From: Fen-183 sp036504335
GTDB taxonomy: Bacteria > Acidobacteriota > Thermoanaerobaculia > UBA5066
DNA: 64,000 bases
Assembly (NCBI GenBank): GCA_036504335.1
Contig: DASXVJ010000014.1
Span: forward strand, 106,117 to 170,116
Direction of reading: 5' to 3'
Made by a program: the position numbers and the translations under genes. Positions 6,852-13,855 of this stretch are shown in pieces (within the stretch, counting starts at the first letter, position 1; each line of letters starts with the position of its first letter). Below the pieces are notes generated by a model. That model worked only from the letters and a program-made list of their open reading frames with translations. It was not told where the DNA came from and did no database searches.

Positions 6852-9064
6852 CGCCGGGGGCACTGCTCGAGCACGAGGTTTACGCGCTCCTGAAGACCGC
6901 GGGCTTCGACGTGCCGAGGCACGTCTTCTGGCCTGGAGCGCCGGCGCAGACCCCAGGGCAAATTGAAGATTTCTTGGAAGGTCTAGGGGGAGACGCGGCG
7001 GGCGAGGTCGTCCTCAAGATCGCCTCGCCGGATCTCGCCCACAAGTCCGACGTCGGAGGTCTTTCACACTCTAAGAAATCTTCCTCTTCCGTCGCCGCCG
7101 CGGCGAAGAAGATCTGGGACGACGTGGGCCGCGGGGCGCCCGGCGCCCAGCGCCTTGGCATCCTCGTCGTCGAGAAGCTCGTCCCGGCCACCGGCACCCC
7201 CGCGGCCGAGGCGCTCCTCTCGTTCAAGAACGACCCGGCGTTCGGGCCCGTCCTCGTTTTCGGGCTCGGAGGCTTGCTCACCGAGTGGTACGGAAGTCTC
7301 GCCCCGGGCCACACGACCGCGATCTTGCGACCCGGGGAAGTGAAGCAGGGCCTCCAGGCCGCAGTCGAAAAGTCTCCGGCTCTGAAGATCTTCTTTGAAG
7401 GTAATAGAGCCCGAGCGCAGGCGCCTCTCGAGCTCGATGCGGTGGCCGTGCTGCTCGAAACACTTTCTAAGAATCTTTCTCATCTCTTTTCTCCTTCGAA
7501 TTCGCTCGGCAATCCGACTCTCGAAGAACTGGAAGTCAATCCACTCCTCCTCTGCGCCGACGGCCGCTGGGTGGCCGCCGACGGCAAGGCGCGTTTCTCC
7601 GCGCGGCGCGCGGAACGCGCGTCGCGCCCCCTCGCGAAGATCGCAAAGCTCCTGGCTCCTCGCAGCGCCGTCGTCATCGGCGCGTCTGCGTCCGGCCCGA
7701 ACCCCGGCCGCATCATCCTGAACAACCTCAAGCACTCCGAGGGCGTCGCGTACGGGAAGCTCTGGGCCGTCCACCCCAGGGAGAAGGCGATCGACGGCGT
7801 CCCGTGCGTCGCGTCCGTGGCGGATCTGCCGGAGAAAGTCGACCTCGCGGTCGTCTCCGTGCCGGCGCCCGCAGCCCCCGCCGTCGTCGCCGCGCTCGCG
7901 GACGGGAAGGCCGAATCGATCATCCTGATCCCCGGCGGGTTCGGCGAAGCGGGCCGCGGCGACCTCGAAGCCGCGCTCCGCAAGGCGCTCGCCGACGGGC
8001 ACGCCCGCTCCGACGGCGGGCCGGTTCTCGTGGGCGGCAACTGCCTCGGGATCGTGTCGAAGCGGCAGTACAACACGTTCTTCCTGCCCCAGTACAAGCT
8101 GCCGTTCCACGACGCGCCGGGCGATTCGCTCGTCGCCGTGTCGCAGAGCGGCGCGTACCTCGTCTCCCTCACGAGCAACCTCGACGGCATCGTCTTCCCT
8201 CGCGCGTCCATCTCGTACGGCAACCAGATGGACCTCACGGCGGCCGACTTCCTCACGTACTTTGCTGATGATCACAGCGTCCGCCTCCTCGTCTTCTACG
8301 TCGAGGGTTTCGCGCCCGGCGACGGCGAGCGTTTCGTGAAGGCCGCGCGGCGCGTCACGGCCGAGGGCCGCCACGTGGTCGTCTTCAAGGCGGGGCAGAC
8401 GCCGCTCGGCGCCGAGGCCGCGAAGAGCCACACGGCCTCCCTCGCGGGCGACTACGCCGTTGCGAAGTCGGCGCTCGAGGGCGCGGGCGTCCAGGTCGCC
8501 GAGACGCTCGACATGTTCGAGGACCTCACGAAGGTCCACACGATGCTCGGCAACCGGCCCGCCGCCGGCCGCCGCCTCGCGGTGCTTTCGAACGCGGGCT
8601 TCGAGTGCTCGGCCGTCCTCGACAAGCTCTACGGCCTCGTGCCGTCGGCGCTGACGCCCGCGACGCTCGCGCGGCTGAAGGCGTGCCTGCCGGAAATCGC
8701 GCACGCGGCGAACCCCGTCGATGCGACGCCGATGGCCGACACGCCCGCGTTCGTCGAGGCGGCGGCGGCGATGCTGGACGACCCGGAAGTGGACATGCTC
8801 CTCGTCTCGCCGATCCCGGTCACGCCCGCGCTCGACATCCTCGCGCCCGACCCGTTCGGCGCGCACGCGGAGAACCTGTTCTCGAAGTCGTCCCTCGCGC
8901 AGGAGCTCCTGCGCCTCTTCCGCGCGACGCAGAAGCCCGTCGTCGTGAACGTCGACTCGGGCCGCCTCTACGACGACTTCGTCATGGTCCTCCAGCGCGG
9001 CGGCATCCCGGTCTTCCGGAAGATCGACCGGGCCTCGCGGGCGCTGGCCGCGCTCTGTCGATAG
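6848..9064 (+). CDS. ADP-forming acyl-CoA synthetase (acetate-CoA ligase type), beta-alpha fusion
   Basis: A 738-residue protein whose ATG overlaps the preceding stop. Residues about 1-235 are an ATP-grasp (beta) domain with VVLKIASPDLAHKSDVGG and LEELEVNPLLL. From about residue 255 it has the CoA-binding (alpha) domain with VVIGASASGPNPGRIIL, a succinyl-CoA-ligase-like flavodoxin domain, and the likely phosphohistidine in KSHTASLAG. It would convert acyl-CoA, ADP and Pi to acid, CoA and ATP, the energy-yielding step after VOR. The ATP-grasp domain comes first, the reverse of PatZ-like proteins. Two inverted pairs of AT-rich arms (6965-7084 and 7384-7479) interrupt its otherwise GC-rich codon use. 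Confidence 0.85.
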   Translation: MTPGALLEHEVYALLKTAGFDVPRHVFWPGAPAQTPGQIEDFLEGLGGDAAGEVVLKIASPDLAHKSDVGGLSHSKKSSSSVAAAAKKIWDDVGRGAPGAQRLGILVVEKLVPATGTPAAEALLSFKNDPAFGPVLVFGLGGLLTEWYGSLAPGHTTAILRPGEVKQGLQAAVEKSPALKIFFEGNRARAQAPLELDAVAVLLETLSKNLSHLFSPSNSLGNPTLEELEVNPLLLCADGRWVAADGKARFSARRAERASRPLAKIAKLLAPRSAVVIGASASGPNPGRIILNNLKHSEGVAYGKLWAVHPREKAIDGVPCVASVADLPEKVDLAVVSVPAPAAPAVVAALADGKAESIILIPGGFGEAGRGDLEAALRKALADGHARSDGGPVLVGGNCLGIVSKRQYNTFFLPQYKLPFHDAPGDSLVAVSQSGAYLVSLTSNLDGIVFPRASISYGNQMDLTAADFLTYFADDHSVRLLVFYVEGFAPGDGERFVKAARRVTAEGRHVVVFKAGQTPLGAEAAKSHTASLAGDYAVAKSALEGAGVQVAETLDMFEDLTKVHTMLGNRPAAGRRLAVLSNAGFECSAVLDKLYGLVPSALTPATLARLKACLPEIAHAANPVDATPMADTPAFVEAAAAMLDDPEVDMLLVSPIPVTPALDILAPDPFGAHAENLFSKSSLAQELLRLFRATQKPVVVNVDSGRLYDDFVMVLQRGGIPVFRKIDRASRALAALCR
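6965..7084. repeat. Inverted pair of AT-rich arms inside the acyl-CoA synthetase gene
   Basis: Forward arm 6965-6982 (GAAGATTTCTTGGAAGGT) and reverse-complement arm 7065-7084 (CACACTCTAAGAAATCTTCC). They resemble the intergenic pairs at 19281/19358 and 53726/53769. The DNA between the arms encodes conserved ATP-grasp residues, so it belongs to the gene rather than to an insertion. Confidence 0.5.
7384..7479. repeat. Second inverted pair of AT-rich arms inside the acyl-CoA synthetase gene
   Basis: Forward arm 7384-7402 (GAAGATCTTCTTTGAAGGT) and reverse arm 7460-7479 (ACACTTTCTAAGAATCTTTC), in the same orientation as the other pairs. The codons under the arms (CTT, TCT, AAG, AAT, TTT) differ from the C/G-ending codons around them. 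Confidence 0.45.
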
Positions 9065-9076
9065 GGGAAGACCGGG

Positions 9077-9114
9077 CCTGATTCATCTGCTTTTATTCCC
9101 GGCGCAGCGACTGA
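9077..9114 (+). repeat. CCTGATTCATCTGCT repeat, copy 2; left boundary of accessory block
   Basis: Matches 11337-11380 over about 38 bases: the exact 15-mer, then TTCCC, then CCGGCGCnGCGnCT, with a few substitutions and a five-base gap. It lies just after the acyl-CoA synthetase. Together with copy 3 it brackets the lower-GC block of minus-strand genes. Unlike copies 1 and 3, it has no gene start behind it. Confidence 0.6.
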
Positions 9115-9170
9115 CGGCGGGGGCGCGCTGCCCTTCCTGATGTTCCTTCCCTTTCAGACAACGGCTCGTG

Positions 9171-9521
9171 TTACGTCCGCCGCACTCCTACAACCAAGAG
9201 AATGCACATCACGAGTACGAGAATCGCAGCCTCGGTTGCCGTCTTTGCGGCATCCGGCCAGTCAGCGCGGGACACCCAGACGCCCATAAGGATGGGGATG
9301 ACGATCGTCAGGAACCGCGCACCATGCCGCATTCTCCATATGGGAGTCACGCCGATCGCTTGCAGCGACAAGACAATCCACATCCCGACTATCGGAAGTG
9401 CAACTCTGGCGAGTGCACCAGTGTCCGCGCCGAGCTTCCATCGCGCAACCAAAAGGGCGCCGCTCGTCAAGACGGTGTACATGACGACAAGTGCAGCGCG
9501 GGCGACTTTAGGAGTTGTCAC
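9171..9521 (-). CDS. Small membrane protein of unknown function
   Basis: A 116-residue protein with about four hydrophobic segments and few charged residues, ending RRT. Base composition is visibly less GC-rich than the flanking operons. It is the last of several same-strand genes in an accessory block bounded by direct repeats. No family was recognised. The hydrophobic pattern and open frame support a real gene. Confidence 0.5.
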   Translation of the reverse strand: MTTPKVARAALVVMYTVLTSGALLVARWKLGADTGALARVALPIVGMWIVLSLQAIGVTPIWRMRHGARFLTIVIPILMGVWVSRADWPDAAKTATEAAILVLVMCILLVVGVRRT

Positions 9522-9594
9522 GACCCTCGACCCTCACCACAGAGATCTCTGCCGCCCAACGATACGGGTGCAAAGCGATGTGACACGCGTGTCG

Positions 9595-10464
9595 CTACTC
9601 CTCAGATGGCTTGCATCTGACAGCGAGTCTAGAGACGACCGGACGGCCTTGGTCAAGGCGGATTTCAGTGACCGTATCGGCGGCGGAGACAGTCGTGCCC
9701 GACGGCCACACGGCTCGTTCCGTTCCGCTTGCTCGCATGACCGCACTCTGCCGATCCGCAGCAATTTCGATCGCTTCGATGGTCCTGTCCCACCGGAAGT
9801 CGAGCGCATGTTCAAACTGGTCGCGCATGAAGGCATCGTAATCGGACCGGGTTCGCACCGTTACCGAGCCGCAGTCCTGATGCGTTTCCATTTGGAAGTC
9901 TGGAGCGAGTAGACGAAGAACAGCCTCCGGGTCCCTCGCATAGTGAGCAATATCCACTCGGTTAATAAGGTCGCGTACGACGTCTTCCGTCAGGTTGTCG
10001 ACGGAGACGTTGGAACGGACGTGAAGCGTGCTGCAGGCCACCGCGAGGAAGGCAACCGGCACGAGCCACCACGCCCGGACATGGACCTGCACCGTTTCAA
10101 GAGTCATACGATTTCCAGTATTGCCGCTAACGATTCGAGTTCTACCAGTGCGGCCGGAAGGCGAATAGGGCCAGACTTGACCGGTAACTGAGTGGTAGGC
10201 GAGGAGGCCGCAGAGAGCGATGCCGAGCAAAAGGCCGAGGCTCGCTGCGGGGGCGCGCCACGCCCTGTACATGAGGAGCGCGATGAGAGATGTAGCGACG
10301 TAGGCGAGGGGGTTGAGGGCGAAATGGAAGAGGATCCAGAGGGGAGCAACCGGCAGAACGAGCAGAGTGATTACTTCGAGAAGCACGCCCGCAGTAATGG
10401 CGAGCCACGGCATGGCAAGCGCGACGAAATCACGGTGTTCGAGGTCGCGGTGGAGTGGACGCAC
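9595..10464 (-). CDS. Membrane protein with C-terminal NTF2-like domain (possibly two genes joined)
   Basis: A 289-residue frame. Residues about 13-95 hold three hydrophobic segments. Residues about 130-140 (PVAFLAVACS) look like a lipoprotein signal with its cysteine. Residues about 155-285 resemble an NTF2/SnoaL-like fold. An ATG at 10107 (Met120) begins a credible lipoprotein with a normal n-region. In the adjacent frame a stop overlaps that ATG (10104-10106), so a frameshift may have joined a small membrane protein to a separate lipoprotein gene. Lower GC than its surroundings. Function unknown. Confidence 0.45.
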   Translation of the reverse strand: MRPLHRDLEHRDFVALAMPWLAITAGVLLEVITLLVLPVAPLWILFHFALNPLAYVATSLIALLMYRAWRAPAASLGLLLGIALCGLLAYHSVTGQVWPYSPSGRTGRTRIVSGNTGNRMTLETVQVHVRAWWLVPVAFLAVACSTLHVRSNVSVDNLTEDVVRDLINRVDIAHYARDPEAVLRLLAPDFQMETHQDCGSVTVRTRSDYDAFMRDQFEHALDFRWDRTIEAIEIAADRQSAVMRASGTERAVWPSGTTVSAADTVTEIRLDQGRPVVSRLAVRCKPSEE

Positions 10465-10496
10465 AGGGTCAGTGGCTTCGCTGCCTAACGATGCGC

Positions 10497-11048
10497 CTAG
10501 TGCGCGCTCTTCCGCACTAGGTCACGCAGCTCTGCGATCGAGATGCCGCCAAGTCCACCGATACGGTCGCCGGTGAAGGAATACGACAAGCGCATCTCCG
10601 CCGGAGACCCGACGAGGAAGACGACCTGTCCGTCACCGCACGTTTCATTTTCCTTCGGTCTATAGGACAGCTCCCGAAACTCGTCGCCTACGGCGTAGTA
10701 CACCGTCGTCGCTGGATCTCGTTTGAGGAACTCAGCGACAACCGCCTTGAATCTCTTTCCCTCAGGCATGTAGGTCACGAGGAGAATGACGCTCGAACGG
10801 GAAATCATCTTCTCTGGCGGCAGGTGTTGGAGCGGGATTTCGGGCGTCAGCTGCGCCACGGGCTGGGTCAGGGTGGACACGTGCTCGGTGGAACCAGTTG
10901 TCTGGCGCGCGAATCGGGATGTCTGGAAAGACCACCAGCCGGAAAGAGCGAGCTGCGCCAGTTGCAGGACGAATGTGCAGGTCAAGACCACCGTAAGACC
11001 CTTGATGGCCTTCGTTAGTGCTGGGAGGGTGCTGCTGTCGTCGCTCAT
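10497..11048 (-). CDS. Membrane-anchored protein of unknown function
   Basis: A 183-residue protein with a short cytoplasmic N-terminus, one membrane helix at about residues 16-38 and an extracytoplasmic domain. The domain has mixed alpha/beta character with several hydrophobic strands (SSVILLVTYMP, TTVYYAVGDEF, GQVVFLVGS). No family was recognised. It is the first large gene of the minus-strand accessory block. A CCTAGTGC/GCACTAGG inverted repeat (10495-10520) overlaps its 3' end and could act as a weak terminator. Confidence 0.5.
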   Translation of the reverse strand: MSDDSSTLPALTKAIKGLTVVLTCTFVLQLAQLALSGWWSFQTSRFARQTTGSTEHVSTLTQPVAQLTPEIPLQHLPPEKMISRSSVILLVTYMPEGKRFKAVVAEFLKRDPATTVYYAVGDEFRELSYRPKENETCGDGQVVFLVGSPAEMRLSYSFTGDRIGGLGGISIAELRDLVRKSAH

Positions 11049-11130
11049 GGTTCAGGTGACGATAGCCCTCCATCTCGATCACAGCGTGATGCAGCCTGAT
11101 CAGGGCGCGGCGGCTCTGACGCGTAGAAGC

Positions 11131-11268
11131 TCAAGTGTTCCCACGCCAAAAAGACTCCTTGAGCTTCTCCTCCTCAGGAGTAAGAGCCTCCAGTCGCTGA
11201 GCGGTGCAATGAAGCTCGAGCATCACACTCTGACCACGGGAGAAGCCTCCCCGCCATTGAATCGCCAC
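11131..11268 (-). CDS. Possible 45-residue protein in the accessory block
   Basis: GTG 11268 to TGA 11131, preceded by GAAAGAG. The translation has a balanced composition and an amphipathic helix (TAQRLEALTPEEEKLKESF), unlike the arginine- or serine-rich shadow frames. An in-frame stop lies a short distance upstream of the GTG. No homologue is recognised. It could be a small protein or the 3' remnant of a longer gene. Confidence 0.3.
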   Translation of the reverse strand: MAIQWRGGFSRGQSVMLELHCTAQRLEALTPEEEKLKESFWRGNT

Positions 11269-11336
11269 TGGCTCTTTCAGGTGTGAAGACGAAGTGATTC
11301 GAAGTCAGGGGGATAGGCTCAGCTGAGCCGCTGATC

Positions 11337-11380
11337 CCTGATTCATCTGCTTCGTTCCCCCCTCCGGCGCCGCGGCTAAG
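11337..11380 (+). repeat. CCTGATTCATCTGCT repeat, copy 3; right boundary of accessory block
   Basis: Exact 15-mer at 11337-11351 and extended similarity to 9077-9114. A likely -10 (TAAGAT, 11377-11382) follows, and the next gene starts at 11404. The motif is therefore centred roughly 45 bases before the expected transcription start, where an activator might bind. Confidence 0.6.
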
Positions 11381-11403
11381 ATCTCGTCTCAAGGAGGCCG
11401 CCC

Positions 11404-11673
11404 GTGAGCCAGGGAAACCAGCCCGTCGTCGCGATGCTCAGCCCCGCCGAGATGGAGCTGATCCGCCTGCTCCGCGAGCCCTCCACGTCTCCCGTCCGCG
11501 CCCGTGTCAAGACCGTCGTCGAGGGCCTGCTCATGGCCGCAAAAGAGCCGTTCTGCCCCGAGAAGCCCTGTCCGCAGGCGCCGGGGGAGTGCGATCGCTG
11601 CTCGCAGACCCTGCGCGTTCTCGAGGGTCTCGAGGCGATGGAGATGCAGATCAAGGGGCTTCCCGGCGCCTGA
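11404..11673 (+). CDS. Small four-cysteine protein of unknown function (copy B)
   Basis: An 89-residue paralogue of the protein at 6576-6851. GTG 11404 follows a strong AAGGAGG at 11391-11397. Four cysteines occur as C-x4-C-x6-C-x2-C (residues about 47-64). The flanking motifs VEGLL..AKEP and LEGLEAM..Q..G.PGA match copy A. The cysteine pattern suggests a bound metal. It precedes a secreted prolyl oligopeptidase gene by 33 bases, so both copies lie next to peptide or amino-acid catabolism genes. Function unknown. Confidence 0.75.
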   Translation: MSQGNQPVVAMLSPAEMELIRLLREPSTSPVRARVKTVVEGLLMAAKEPFCPEKPCPQAPGECDRCSQTLRVLEGLEAMEMQIKGLPGA

Positions 11674-11706
11674 GGTAACCTCGCCTCCTTCGGACAGGAG
11701 GCCCCC

Positions 11707-13845
11707 GTGCGCGCTGCGTCCCTGCGCCTCGTCCTCGCCGCAATGACCATCGCCACCACCAACACCCCCGCCCAGACGGCCCCGGCGCCGCCCACTCCAC
11801 CAGTGGCCAAGCAGGTGGAGAAGGTCCACCTCCTCCACGGCGACCCGCGGCCCGACCCGTACTTCTGGCTGCGCGACAAGCCGAACCCGGAGGTCGCGTC
11901 CTACCTCGAGGCGGAAAACGCCTACACCGACGCGGTCCTCAAGCCCACCGAGACGCTCCAGAAGGCGCTCTACGACGAGATGCTCTCCCACGTGAAGGAG
12001 ACGGACCTGTCCGTTCCCTACCGCGACGGCGCGTTCCTCTACTACTACCGGACCGAGAAGGGGAAGCAGTACCGGATCCACTGCCGCAAGAGCGCGGGGG
12101 ACGGCGCCGAGCAGATCCTCCTCGACCTGAACGCGCTCGCCGAGGGAAAGAAGTTCATGTCCCTCGGCGCGTTCCGCCCGTCGGACGACGGGAGCCTCCT
12201 CGCGTACTCGACCGACGATACGGGCTTCCGCCAGTACACGCTGGCCGTGAAGGACATGAAGACCGGCGCGCTCCTCCCCGAACGGATGCTGCGCGTCACG
12301 AGCGTCGCGTGGGCGGCGGACGGGAAGACCCTCTTCTACTCCGTCGAGGACGAGACGACGAAGCGCTCCCACCGGGTCTACCGGCACAAGGTCGGAACGC
12401 CGGCGTCCGGCGACGCCCTGCTCTACGAGGAGAAGGACGAGCGGTTCAACGTCGGCGTCGGCCGCACCCGGAGCCGCGCCTGGATCGTGATGGAAAGCTC
12501 CAGCCACACGACCTCGGAAGCCCGCGTCCTCCCGGCCGGCGCGCCCGAGGGCGAGTGGACGCTCGTCGCGCCGCGCGAGCAGGACCACGAGTACTACGTC
12601 GAGCACCGCGGCGACCTCTTCTACATCCGGACGAACTCCGGAGGGCGCAATTTCCGCCTCGTGACGGCTCCCGCCGCCGCGCCGGGCCGCGCGAACTGGA
12701 AGGAGCTCGTCCCGCATCGCGCCGACGTCATGCTCACGGGCATCGACCTCTTCAAGGACCACCTCGTCCTCGAGGAGCGCGCGAACGGCCTCCCGCGTTT
12801 CACGGTCCGGAGCTTCGCGACGGGCGGCTCGCACACGGTTGCGTTCCCCGAGCCCGTCTACGTGGCGTCTCCGGACACGAACCGCGTCTGGGACACGAAG
12901 ATCTTCCGCTACGGCTACCAGTCGTTCGTGACGCCGCAGTCCGTCTTCGACTACGACATGGACGCGCGTAAGGCGACGCTCCTCAAGGAGTGGGAAGTCC
13001 CGGGCTACGACCGGACGCAGTACTCGTCGGCGCGCCTCTGGGCGACGGCGGCGGACGGGACGAAGATTCCGCTCTCGGTCGTCTGGCGCTCGAAGACGGC
13101 GGACGGCAAGACGAAGACGCTGAAGGATGGGCCGTTCCCGACGCTCCTCTACGGCTACGGCTCGTACGGCATCTCGATCGGCGTTTCGTTCCGGTCCGAC
13201 CGGCTCCCGCTCCTCGACCGCGGGTTCGCGTACGTCGTCGCGCACATCCGCGGCGGCGGCGAGATGGGGAAGGCCTGGCACGACGCCGGGCGGATGAAGA
13301 ACAAGATGAACACGTTCACGGACTTCATCGCTGCCGGCGAGCACCTCGTCGCGGAGAAGATCGCCGCGAAGGACCGCCTCGCCGCCGAGGGCGGGAGCGC
13401 GGGCGGCCTCCTCATGGGCGCCGTCGTGAACATGCGCCCCGATCTCTTCTCGGCCGTCATCGCGCACGTGCCGTTCGTGGACGTCCTCAACACGATGAGC
13501 GACGCCACGCTGCCGCTCACGGTCGGCGAGTACGAAGAGTGGGGAAACCCGGCGAAGAAGGACGAGTACGACTTCATCCGGACGTACTGCCCGTACACGA
13601 ACCTCAAGAAGGGCGCGTACCCGGCGCTGCTCGTCAAGACGTCGTTCAACGACAGCCAGGTCTTCTACCACGAGCCCGCGAAGTACGTCGCGCGCCTGCG
13701 CACGTTGAAGACGGACGCAAGCCCGCTCCTCCTCAAGACGAACATGGCGGCCGGGCACGGCGGCGCGTCGGGGCGGTACGACTTCCTGCACGAGATCGCG
13801 CTCGACGAGGCTTTCCTGCTGACGCGGTTCGGCGTGGAGAAGTAA
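11707..13845 (+). CDS. Secreted prolyl oligopeptidase (family S9A)
   Basis: A 712-residue serine peptidase with the usual length and order: an N-terminal signal-like segment (residues 1-25), a seven-bladed beta-propeller (about 95-430) and a C-terminal alpha/beta-hydrolase domain. The catalytic serine lies in EGGSAGG (about residue 563), the aspartate in FNDSQV and the histidine in GHGGASG near the end. It cleaves after proline in short peptides, probably outside the cytoplasm. GTG 11707 has AGGAGG just upstream. It fits with the VOR and acyl-CoA synthetase operon in peptide utilisation. Confidence 0.9.
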   Translation: MRAASLRLVLAAMTIATTNTPAQTAPAPPTPPVAKQVEKVHLLHGDPRPDPYFWLRDKPNPEVASYLEAENAYTDAVLKPTETLQKALYDEMLSHVKETDLSVPYRDGAFLYYYRTEKGKQYRIHCRKSAGDGAEQILLDLNALAEGKKFMSLGAFRPSDDGSLLAYSTDDTGFRQYTLAVKDMKTGALLPERMLRVTSVAWAADGKTLFYSVEDETTKRSHRVYRHKVGTPASGDALLYEEKDERFNVGVGRTRSRAWIVMESSSHTTSEARVLPAGAPEGEWTLVAPREQDHEYYVEHRGDLFYIRTNSGGRNFRLVTAPAAAPGRANWKELVPHRADVMLTGIDLFKDHLVLEERANGLPRFTVRSFATGGSHTVAFPEPVYVASPDTNRVWDTKIFRYGYQSFVTPQSVFDYDMDARKATLLKEWEVPGYDRTQYSSARLWATAADGTKIPLSVVWRSKTADGKTKTLKDGPFPTLLYGYGSYGISIGVSFRSDRLPLLDRGFAYVVAHIRGGGEMGKAWHDAGRMKNKMNTFTDFIAAGEHLVAEKIAAKDRLAAEGGSAGGLLMGAVVNMRPDLFSAVIAHVPFVDVLNTMSDATLPLTVGEYEEWGNPAKKDEYDFIRTYCPYTNLKKGAYPALLVKTSFNDSQVFYHEPAKYVARLRTLKTDASPLLLKTNMAAGHGGASGRYDFLHEIALDEAFLLTRFGVEK

Positions 13846-13855
13846 GGCCGCCGGC

